From positions 6,450,501 through 6,514,500 of the forward strand of contig OZ017796.1 of assembly GCA_963969395.1 (NCBI GenBank): DNA of 64,000 nt. The letters are read 5' to 3'. Numbering within the stretch: the stretch's first letter is position 1; the number at the start of each line of letters is the position of its first letter. This stretch comes from Pseudoscleropodium purum. Taxonomy: Eukaryota; Streptophyta; Bryopsida; Hypnales; Brachytheciaceae. Under the pieces are notes generated by a model. That model saw only the letters and a program-made list of their open reading frames with translations. It searched no databases and was not told the DNA's origin. The position numbers and the translations under genes are program-made. Of this stretch, positions 34,380-43,809 are shown one piece after another.

Positions 34380-35615
34380 TTTGTCTTCCTTCTTTCATTA
34401 ATGTTTTTTTATCTTCTCAATCTTTTTTTATCTTTTCTGAATTTTTTCTATATTTTTCTTGTTTTTTTTCTTATGAAAATGATGCATTCTTATAAGATTG
34501 TTCAATTTTTGTTTTAATTTTTGTACATTTTTTTTTTCATCAAGTTCTCTTGTATGATTTTATTTACCTCCTAGCTCTATGGGAGCAACTATTTTGGTCA
34601 ATTCGTCGCATTTCTAGTGTCATTAGACCACCTCTCACCACTTTAGACAATTTATAATTGAACAAGTGACAATTGTGACTTCTACTTGGCTAGACCTAGT
34701 AAAATGGAAGTTGTGTTATAGTATTGCACTTGAATAACAATGCAAAAATGACTACATCATGTCTTCTCCACGACTAGATTCAAAAAATATATTAAGAAAA
34801 CATCAAAAAAAAATCTTTTCCAATCCCTTTTTCAAATTTATTAACAACTTTTGATTTGAGACTCAAAATCTGAAATGAATTTTTGGAGATGAAAATGAGA
34901 TTGATTTCCCAATTTTTTTTAGTTGAAAGTTTATTGAAAAAATTTATTTACTATGCCTAAATGAACTTTGAAATATTACTTGTAACTCAATTCCTACGTT
35001 TACCATATCCCATATGATTTATCTTGCCTACTACCCCCATACTTGTATAAAAGGCTTGTTATTTCTACTCCTTGAACTCATAGTAAGTGACTTTGAAAGC
35101 CATACAATATTTTGCAAAAAATGGTGTATTATATATGATGTATTGTGTATAATGTATTACTATAACTTGAAAATGATTGTTGATGCGGATGTCCATGTTC
35201 AATTTTTCATGGGTCTATCATAACTTCAAAATGACAAGAAAATGACTAAATAATGACTATTGATGTGGATGTCCACATTGGATTTTTCATGGGTCTACCA
35301 CAACTAAAGCACGACTACAAAATGACTGTTGACGAGGATGTTCACGTCATGTACAATCCAAAAATGCTTTTCGCATGGCACCTCAATGTTGATTTCTTTA
35401 AACCTCTTTTTTTTCCACCTCATATAGCACTTGTTTCATCTAAGTTCTCATCCAAGTCCAACATGGATGGTGATAATAACTCCACACTCATTTATAAAAA
35501 TGACTTGTCTACTATGAATGCAAGGACCCCAAGTCATTTTTTAGTCAAAAGTGTCAAGAACGACTGCATAGCAGTCATTCTTTGCAATCATTTATTCCTT
35601 CTTCTTTTTGTAGTG
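34380..35615. mobile_element. CACTA-type insertion inside the copia element (left end unresolved)
   Basis: The right end reads TTCTTTTTGTAGTG (reverse complement CACTACAAAAAGAA), ending at 35615 just beyond the copia zinc knuckle. Copia sequence resumes only at the protease (34345), so about 1.2 kb is foreign. Subterminal tandem units at 35172-35360 (TTGATGTGGATGTCCACATT, TTTTTCATGGGTCTA, AAAATGACT) fit a CACTA element. A possible inner end, CGCATTTCTAGTG at about 34607-34619, points the other way. I could not find a clean left terminus. Confidence 0.55.
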
Positions 35616-35639
35616 ATTGCAATTGGCATAGTTTGTACC

Positions 35640-36534
35640 TCCTAGCGTTGTATTTTGTTGCAAGTTGTGTACATTGGACTGCCTTGGAAGTCGATGGTCT
35701 CTTGCAAAATGATTAGGCTTCTAGCACTTAAAACATATGATGGATGATCTGTTTGGAAAAGGTGGTCAAAAGTAACTGTGGCCATAATAATTATGTCATG
35801 GGTATCCTTGACCCCAATACTACTATTGCCAACAGCCACCTCGTCCCTCGTTTGGTACTAACTAGTTTGTTGAAGCAATTGATTTGCAATGTATAGCTAC
35901 TAGCGCCTCCTCTGCTCCTAGATGTTGATCTTGGTGCTCTCAGCAATGTAACTCAGACATTAACAAAGCACTAAGTTTCTCAAAAGAGATAGTAGCATTC
36001 AAGTGAGTAAGTGTTTGGATTTTATTTTTGTATGGTCTTGGTAGCCCATTGAGAACTATTTGATTGACATTGTGATCAAACAACTTCTCTCCCATGTTTC
36101 CAAGGCAATTCTTGAATTCTTGGGTCTTTTTTATATATTCTTCAACAAATCCTCCTTCATTTATTTTGAGTGACTAGAGTTGGCCTATCAATGAAAAAAT
36201 TTGAGATTGACCTCCCGATTGAAAGTGCTCTTCAATGCTTTCTAAGCTTGAGCCGAATCTAAAAATTTTGCAATCAAATCCACCAAGTCATCAAAAACTC
36301 ATAAAAAAAAATGAATCTACATGCTAAAGCCTTTTTCTTCTTTAGTTGCACTTCTATGAATGCATCTCCATCTATTGTGACAGGATAAACAATAGATGTT
36401 TGTTCTTCCTCTGTAATGCTCTAGTGACCTTTTATTCTAAGTACCGCTCTCATCTTGAAAGCCCATACATAGTAATTTGTCAAGCCTTTTAGCTTGTCAT
36501 TCTCTTTAAAAGCTACATTTGAACTTTCTACCAT
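35640..36534 (-). pseudogene. Copia Gag with zinc knuckle, decayed
   Basis: The ATG at 36534 opens a frame reading MVESSNVAF, KLKGLTNYYVWAFKMRAVL, then a stop after IKGH, then ITEEEQTSIVYPVTIDGDAF and a Lys-rich segment. This is the usual N-terminal pattern of plant copia Gag (LKG.NY..W...M...L). Nearer 35740 a CCHC knuckle is still readable in a shifted frame (FKC then stop then KPNHFARDHRLPRQ). Gag would have formed the virus-like particle and bound element RNA. Stops and at least one frameshift make it non-functional. Confidence 0.8.
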
Positions 36535-36695
36535 CTTTTTCTAATTGTTGTGTTAACAATGTCGATCGTAGGAGTAGTGCTATACTAGATCATGACTTCT
36601 CTAACTCTTCGACTAACTCTAATATTGACTAAATTTCTTTTCGTAGATCTTTATTGACAGCTACGATGTCTCTCTATATATTCTAAAGTTTTGCT

Positions 36696-36707
36696 CTGAT
36701 ACCATAT
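36696..36707 (-). other. Copia primer-binding site (initiator Met tRNA type)
   Basis: The minus strand reads TGGTATCAGAGC directly inside the 5' LTR. This is complementary to the 3' end of plant initiator methionine tRNA and is the standard minus-strand primer site of plant copia elements. Confidence 0.9.
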
Positions 36708-36848
36708 TGAAGAAATCTTAATGTGCTTTACTAACTATTAAGCTTTGAAGTAAATTAACATATATGTATACATGAGGTTCAATGTAAAGTAAGCTACAAT
36801 AATGAATGTAAACTAATACTAGTGAGAACTAAACTAAATTACTATACA
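36708..36848 (-). repeat. Copia 5' LTR (recognisable part)
   Basis: Read on the minus strand it ends TAAGATTTCTTCA, three bases before the primer-binding site. It matches 30285-30418 with scattered substitutions and an insertion (ACTAGTGAGAACTAA near 36818). That level of difference points to an old insertion. Confidence 0.75.
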
Positions 36849-38074
36849 AATGAACGAATCTAATATTGACAAGGTATATATATTGTGAGCGTTTATCTTC
36901 AACAAAGAAAGCGCCATCACTCAATCCAAGAATATTAAATGATGCAAAAGACTTAAACATGTGTAGTCTGAACCTATGACCAAACCTAAAATATAAATTG
37001 CACACTACAAAAAACTCATTGGTGCTCCTTAAAATCCAAACTCCTTTCATTTTCAACTTTCTCCACTTTGGGGCTCTACTTTTGGACTTCACTTTGCAAA
37101 CCGAATATTTTATTTAAAGATTGAATTCATCATTTTTCTTCTATTGTTCAAGTTCAAAAAGCCAACCATCAACTTTGCATTGTTGTTTAACAAATTAAAC
37201 TATATTGTGGCAATACTTTTTGCAATAAAACTAGCTTTTATGAAAAAATTACTTTTCAAAAACAAATTATAAAATTGATATTCTCACTTAAAATAAAACA
37301 ACCAATGACAATTAGAATGAGGAGTTTGGTCTCATAATGTTACTGATATTTTTCAATTTTTTCCTCATATAGACAAGTACAAGAAACAATGAGAGCAGTT
37401 GAAATTATATTTTTTTGATAAAGTATAAATTTGCTATTAATTTTTGAAGTATTCAATGCATCATGACCCAAAAAAGTCTATAGACTACCTCATAACCAAC
37501 AAAATCTAAATCCATAATGCTCATCTAACTCACCTAAAGTAGTCATAATATTTTCTAACATGAAAGAGTTGTAAAATCAAATCTTACAAAGAATTCACAC
37601 TGAAAAGTCTAAAGCTTTTAAAGAGGTTACTAATCACTCCATCATTTTCATGTAAAACATTGATGGCAATCCAAATCACACAAATTCATATAAATCTAAG
37701 AATTGCTATTCTTTCTAATCTGGAATGTCATTTGCTTGAGTCATATTTTACAATATATCTTAGCTAAAACATAATGGGCTATAGTCACATAATGCTCATA
37801 GTCCACTACTAGAAATGCACGACCAAAACACCAAAAATTTAATTGATTTTTGTTTTTTGGGACAACAGAATAACCATTTTGTAACTTTCTATGAAAATCA
37901 ACAAAATGGCAAATTCTTTCTGTTGATTTGAATAGTGCAATGACCAAATCAACAATTTTTTGTTGAATTTGGAATCTTTTAAGAATATTCTTGGAATATT
38001 TTTGAAATATTTGAGAATCTAAGTATAATGATTTTAAAAAAAATCAATCATGTAAAATTCAGTCTTTTTTCAAT
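36849..38074. other. AT-rich spacer
   Basis: No gene is recognised. A sequence CACTACTAGAAATGCACGAC at about 37805 looks like the left terminus of a CACTA element, but no partner end was found nearby. Confidence 0.4.
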
Positions 38075-38425
38075 TCAGAAGACTTTGGAGTCCATTCTCG
38101 CATAGTAGAATAAAAAAATTCAAAAAACTTAGCATTGAGAAAAGTTGTAAATTCAAGCTAACTTTCACTTCCAAAAATCCGTTTGTGATTTAGATTTTCC
38201 AATCAAAAGTTATAGACAAAAATCAGAGAGGGGTAGTTAGGAACATTTATTTTGACATTTTCAAACATCCTCTTTGATTTTTGTCCATAACTTTTGATTG
38301 GAGTATCTAAATCAAAAACGGATTTTTGGAGGTGAAATTTAGTTTGAATTTACAACTTTTCTTAGTTCCAATTTTTTTGAAAAATGTGTTCTACTATGAC
38401 TAAATGACCTCTGAAGCACACTGAA
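38075..38425. repeat. Large imperfect inverted repeat, arms about 155 bp
   Basis: The left arm (about 38075-38231) and right arm (about 38269-38425) are reverse complements with a loop of about 37 bases. AAATCCGTTTGTGATTTAGA pairs with TCTAAATCAAAAACGGATTT, AATCAAAAGTTATAGACAAA pairs with TTTGTCCATAACTTTTGATT, and CATAGTAGAA pairs with TTCTACTATG. A diverged single arm is also seen near 34840-34960. It is probably a foldback MITE or the remains of one. Confidence 0.8.
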
Positions 38426-38500
38426 AATACAAAACACATGAAAAAACAAAGAAAAAACTAAATATATAAAATTCTAGTTCTTGTGTGGTCACTTAAATAT

Positions 38501-38572
38501 TTAGGTGGTTTAGTGGTTGGAACCTTGAACCTCCAAACATGAGGTCCAAGGTTCAAATCCCCTTGGAGGCAC
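38501..38572 (+). repeat. tRNA-derived SINE-like head (A and B boxes)
   Basis: GGTTTAGTGGTTGG (about 38507-38520) matches the RNA polymerase III A box, and GGTTCAAATCC (38550-38560) the B box, at tRNA-like spacing. Between them ACCTC-CAAACAT-GAGGT forms a perfect 5-bp anticodon-like stem with a 7-base loop. The residue before the anticodon position is A, not U, and the T-loop is two bases too long, so it is not a working tRNA. A SINE head or tRNA pseudogene is the best reading. The SINE tail is unclear because CACTA-like repeats start directly after it. Confidence 0.6.
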
Positions 38573-38574
38573 CC

Positions 38575-39090
38575 GTCCACATGACTCATATGACTCATAT
38601 GGGTCATTTATCACATCAACAAAAAATTTGGCTAACTATAGCCATTTATCACATCAATAGAAAATATGACTCACAAAAGTCATATTCTACATCTTCCAAA
38701 AATATGACTTCACAAAGCCATATGCCATGTCAATCAAAATATGACTCATTATAGTCATATTCCACATTAACACAAAATATGACTACATAGAGTCATATGC
38801 CACATAAGATTTTTTTCTTTGCCCAAACAACTTAAGATAAAGTCAAATCTTTAAGGGTAGTCAATGTATATACCATGTTGGCAAAATATGGCATATTATA
38901 CTCCCAATCTAAATGACTACAAATATGACTCATTAAAAATATGACTAGTAGCTAATAACTAGACTCAATCATATTGCACAACATCTATAGTGATTTTTGC
39001 AAGAGTTATATTTTGAGATTTTACAACTCATTGCAATCATATTTTGTGGTCATAAAACATCCAATTTGTTGTAATGTTTGGATCTTCTTG
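38575..39090. mobile_element. CACTA-like element fragment, relative of the 57-60 kb element
   Basis: It is an array of AAATATGACT...AGTCATATT units separated by CCACAT/CACATC spacers, the same motif that fills the subterminal parts of 57197-60206. The right side ends TCATATTTTGTGGTCATAAAACATCC...TTGTTGTAATG, a decayed version of that element's right end. The left terminus is missing or replaced. Confidence 0.6.
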
Positions 39091-40947
39091 GAGATTTAAA
39101 CCCTAAAGCACTGGAAAAGAAGATATATATTTCTTTCTTTTCTGGATTTGTTTGAAGGTCGACCAACTCTTAGGCAAGCTATTTAAGGTAAAATCTACAA
39201 GGTCCTTGTCTAGGATGTGAATTTCTAGGTTTGCTAGCCGTGCATGTGACAAGTAAGTTTATTTCTTGTAAGTGATCCTTTATCTTTTTACCCTCTACAA
39301 GTTTGAAGGAATAAAACTACTCTTTCAAAGGCAATCTTCTTGATGAACTATGTATGTCACTCATGCTCTTGAGATGTTGCCTAATAGCTTAGGGATTGAT
39401 CATATAGACAACACTAAGAATGATTGAGTCTCTTACTAGATACGATAATGCATCTTGCACAAAATCAAAGTTTGTTGTCGCCTAATGTATTGACTATTGC
39501 GAGTGTGATGACCGTTGCAAGGACAATGACAATAGGTATTGTTGGCGATTCCATATGGAGGCTTGCAAAGTATTTGATGTTGCTTTCTTTTTGCCAAATG
39601 AAGTTGTGACATCGATATTGACGTGATTGCTATTGGATTCAAAGAAGCACCAAAGCCCTTCCTACATTAAGATCATCTTAACCTTGTAACTCCAAATGAT
39701 GTAATTTAAAGACCCTACAAGTTCATTGACTTAGATGCGTCTCCAACTATAGGGTCCATTGTGACTATGACCACGGATAGGATTTTGTTGATTAGACTCA
39801 AGACTCATATTGCACCGGTGCCAATGTTGTTGCACTTTTATTCAAGGTACCAATCTAATCTCTCAAGTTCTAACAAGCTGTCAATCTAATCTCTCAAGTG
39901 TCTGATACTTTTGGGAGGATCTAGTGGGGCTCTAATACCATATTGTAAAAGGTTGTGATATTGCAACAACAATGATCAATTCAAATTAGAAGATAATTGA
40001 GCAAGGTTTAATCCCTGACTTATATAGAAGTTTAAAGCCCTAAGTGGATGAAACTCCAAGATGAGAGTCATTCTAGATCGTAACCTTGACTACTTCTATT
40101 GTCAACCATAGCATATACAAAATGTGGTAATAGAAATTTGCAAAAGGAAAACTCTAGCCATGAACAAAATATCATATGACACTTCATTGGCAATAAATAC
40201 AACTTGAGCATTGTATTAAAGGCAAAGCAAGTGGCGGCCTAATTTGAATGTAGTGTAGGAACAAAATTTTGAAATGCCACTACAATTTGGAACCTTGCAA
40301 CAATGGCAACTAAAGTTAGAGCATTCCAACCACAACTTGACAACTTTCCAATTTTTTCTTTTCCATTAAAATTTTTTCCCTAAGACTATTTCACTTGATT
40401 CTTTGAAATGGTGTTTTTTGGTCACATGGTGCCAAAAAAAATGGTTGGTTAAAACTAACATAGATTTAATACAAAAATATTTAGCCCATAGTGGATTTGT
40501 ATTAGTGATTGATTGGAATTGTGCAAAAATTGCAATAATTGTAATATATAAGTAGAGAGTTTTAAGTGGAAAGAGCTTAGAAGATCTCTACTCCAGTGCC
40601 TTAGGCTAAGAACATGATGCACAAATAATTGTTAGGAGAGATCACAACTCACAATACTAGAAGTTTAGATCCATTATAGTTGTTAAATTGGACAAAATAT
40701 CCAAAATAGTTTATGTCTATCTTGCTCTTGTTAATAGGACAAAGTCCCATTGATCTTTACTTTATACAATTACATTATTATATACTTTTCCTTAGGTACC
40801 TTTAACCTTGGCTTAGTAGCTTTGGCCTTGACACACCGGTGAAGTGGTCATTAATTCAAACTTGGACATTGGCAAGGTCTTTACCACCATAGTTCATCCA
40901 ATTGTAATTGCAAGTGCAATATTGACTACCTTCTCATTACATGGGGA
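39090..40947. other. Spacer, nothing recognised
   Basis: AT-rich, with short open frames only (39424-39609 plus, 39642-39436 minus) of no known family. No repeat structure was noticed. Confidence 0.45.
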
Positions 40948-41176
40948 CCTAAGAATTTCTAGAAGAAAGGAGCACATCAATTTTTTAGTATAGGATCTAC
41001 CTCTTAATTGAAGTATAAAGGATGGAATTTGCCATCTAAGTTATCAAGCTTAGATCTTTAATAGTAACCTAAGAAATTCTCAAAGGAGGGAATACGTCAA
41101 TTCTTTATTAAAGGATCTACCTTCTAATGAAGACATCAAGGATGTAATTCACCATTTAAGTCCATGAGACTTAGAT
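40948..41176. repeat. Tandem duplication, about 115-bp unit, two copies
   Basis: ACCTAAGAATTTCT...GGAGCACATCAATTTTTTA...AGGATCTACCTCTTAAT is repeated from 41067 as ACCTAAGAAATTCT...GGAATACGTCAATTCTTTA...AGGATCTACCTTCTAAT. Both copies end near AGCTTAGAT/AGACTTAGAT. Confidence 0.85.
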
Positions 41177-41734
41177 AGCTAAGACATTCCCTATAGATGC
41201 TTCATCCATGCTTGTCTTTTAAATCAAAATTAAATTAGGAGCATCCATAACTATTAGTGTACTCATATTTTGAGAATAGAATTCCCTTAAAGTGTTCCCA
41301 ATAGTACTTTGAAATTGTTTCCAAAGTACCTTGAAAACATCTCCATATTTAATTGTAGTTGGTGGACTCTAATTTTTTTAGATTTTGGTGCTAGAATTAA
41401 ACCAGAAATAGTAGAGTGTCGTTTAGAAAGTCCTAGGGAGTTTTCTTTTGAAAATTTGTAGAAATTAAATGTCATATCCAAAAATTCTATTTCTTTTTTG
41501 AAAATTCATGATTCTCAAATGTTAATATTGATGAGATATTTTTTCTAAAAAAATTGCCACCAATTATGTTGAATTACATAAATTGACAATTACAGATGTT
41601 CCTACCTTATCCATCTTTCCTTCTACTATTTCTGCCTTTTAGTTTACAAGTGATTATATGTTGGTTTAAAACGTCGGGGCATTTAGAGAGACACTTATAT
41701 AATGAGACTTCTAAGTGATCTATACCTTAAGTTA

Positions 41735-41990
41735 GGTTGTTAATTAGTTAGTTTGTTTTGTTTGTTAGGCTGTAGTCTCCATGACCATACGTTCCAGTGT
41801 CACATTCTTAATATTATCAAGAAGCCCTCGACAAGGAAGGATGTACAAGCTTTATTTCAGGGCATTTGAACCTACAACATACATGTTACTGAATTTCGAA
41901 ATTATTATAAATTAAAAAATTAAAAAATTACTTTTACTTTTATTTTGACTGTGATAAAAACATGGGACACTCTTTTGAAAAGGATGGCAA
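41735..41990 (+). repeat. Dispersed repeat D, copy 2
   Basis: Related in the same orientation to 9655-9930 (see that entry for landmarks). Bases 41177-41735 and 41990-42480 around it are AT-rich with no recognisable feature. Confidence 0.7.
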
Positions 41991-42479
41991 GAGTATTACC
42001 AACATCCAATATATAAGATAAGGTAGTGCTATAAATATTAGTATCACCTTTCTATTTTGTCCTAAGAATGGCATTGCTTATGCTTCAAGGTACAAATTGC
42101 AATAAAATTACATTCTCAAAGACCTAGTGTGTCATTCTACCTCATGATAAAGTTGAAAAATTCACAACAAATGAAAGCATAGAAACCTACCCAAAGTCCA
42201 CTTTGACCCTTCTAGAAGCAACAAGACTTTACAGACTTTAACTTCAAAAATCTAATTTGTAAGTCTAATTCCTACTCCACTTGAAATTTTAAATCCTTTA
42301 AACTCATATTGTAACGTATTCAAAGCACAGTTTTCAAATGTCCTATTCGATAGGAAGTTTCTTCACCATCTCTTCAGATGTACGCAATAATTTCAAACCT
42401 GAGGGAAAAAAAGCTAAAAATTTTGTAAGTTGACTTATGCTAAAGACTTATATGTCAGTGGAAAGATAGGACATACACA

Positions 42480-43809
42480 GTGCGAAGTGAAGGACTTCCA
42501 CACACAATCATTGCCCCGTCGTTTCCGGGTAAGAGTCCCTTCAGCGTGAATCATTTCAACGCAGAAAATTCGGATACAACACAAACCAGACTTCAGAAAG
42601 ATAATCTCCGAAAGCTAAAACGTCACTAAATGCAGACATGCCAAAGAATCCGAACGACAGACAGAAACTGCACGACACGAACCAAGAACAAGAACACACG
42701 AAGGATAGGAGATATAATACAGAATGACGAGGGAAGTACAAATAAACCCAAGCAAATAGAAGTAAAAAACACAAGCAAATAACACAAATACAATGCAATT
42801 CAGAAATCATGCATTTGTGCTGCTGCTGCAGAAGTACCCAAATCAAATCGAAGGAAGTAGACAAAGAACATTGCACTAATGCTAGCCCCAAGCCAAAGAA
42901 TATTCCGCAAGGTAAGAACCAACAAACACTTGCTCCTCAACACTCAACAAAATCACAGACATTGAAAGCTAGCAACTCCATGACTTCCAAGAACACGCTT
43001 CAGGCTCGAAACGAACGAACAACTCACCCAACATCAAAAACAAAGTCACATCGCACACACATACAACAGAATCCAACATCGTGTGAATATACGTGGAATT
43101 TTATTAAAGATAAGAGGCGCTGGACGAAACCAGCACAGCACAGCACAGTCAAACAACATCTGGTCAGGATCACAAGTGACAGACTACCCAAAAAAAATTT
43201 ATCATACAGCCAACCTAGTCTACTATATAAGGACTACTACACTCCACTCTCCTTTCGTCCTACTCTTTTTGGTTTTTTCTGGTGCCGGCCCTGAGCACGC
43301 CAAACACTCCTGGCGCTCGCCTCAACTACAATGCCCAGGAGGGAACGGCAGCGCTCTCGGGCTCCGGTCTTTCCAGCCATGTCGGCACCGGGGTTCCTTT
43401 TAAACGCGCTCTCCAAGGACATGGGGTGATATGGGAACCCTAAAAACTGGTCACGGAAAACACACAAACCCAGCGCTCTCCCAACTATCGCTTCCGACAA
43501 AAAGGAGAGCGGCGCTGAAGGCTTCCCATATCACACAATGTCCCAGCAGAACATCCTATCCTAGCCTATCATCGGCAATGCTATAGCGTATCCAACAGCC
43601 CACCTACCGGGATCCGCCCACCCTCAACTCCCCCCTCCCTCCAATTAGGCTAACACCGCAATGCGCTCTATTCACAGAATGTCATGGAATGTAGTCCTGA
43701 TGCATCTCCCCTCCTCTCCTCTCCTGGGGCCTCTCCTCCGGGCGGGGGAATCACAGGGTCGAACGCCTCCAAATTACAATACAAATCGATACGAATCACG
43801 AACGCCACC
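42480..43809 (-). other. Downstream flank / probable 3' UTR of the poly(A) polymerase gene
   Basis: GC content rises stepwise from about 42480 toward the gene. Open frames occur on both strands, but none has family resemblance (the 111-codon minus frame at 42891-42556 is only hydrophobic and Cys-rich). I read this as transcribed 3' sequence or gene-flanking low-copy DNA. A second gene is not excluded. Confidence 0.35.

Larger units (their letters stand above)
30285..36848 (-). mobile_element. Ty1/copia LTR retrotransposon, full-length but decayed, minus strand
   Basis: On the minus strand the order is 5' LTR (36848-36708), primer-binding site, Gag, zinc knuckle, protease, integrase, RT, RNase H, 3' LTR (about 30418-30285). 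This PR-IN-RT-RH order defines copia. The LTR-related segments share TGAAGAAATCTTA, TTCAACGTAAAGTAAGCTA versus TTCAATGTAAAGTAAGCTA and ATGAATGTAAACTAA. Internal stops and frameshifts occur in every domain, so it is inactive. Two later DNA-transposon insertions lie within it (33919-34158, and one ending at 35615). The outer limits of the LTRs and the target duplication are uncertain. Bases 30600-31050 do not read as copia coding and may be a further insertion or 3' non-coding sequence. Confidence 0.9.

Noticed and set aside
34607..34619. Right terminus of a CACTA element (GCATTTCTAGTG)
   Set aside because: A 12-base resemblance only; no partner end, and it faces into another likely insertion.
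37802..37830. Left terminus of a further CACTA element (CACTACTAGAAATGCACGAC)
   Set aside because: No matching right end with the same following bases was found within several kb, and no target duplication can be tested.
38501..38572. Functional tRNA gene (Val-AAC-like anticodon loop)
   Set aside because: The base before the anticodon is A, not T, the T-arm has a 9-base loop, and no proper acceptor stem pairs. A SINE head or pseudogene fits better.
42556..42891. 111-codon hydrophobic Cys-rich frame as a small membrane protein
   Set aside because: The composition reflects T-rich sequence on the minus strand. No signal or family pattern, and it lies in the probable 3' flank of the poly(A) polymerase.
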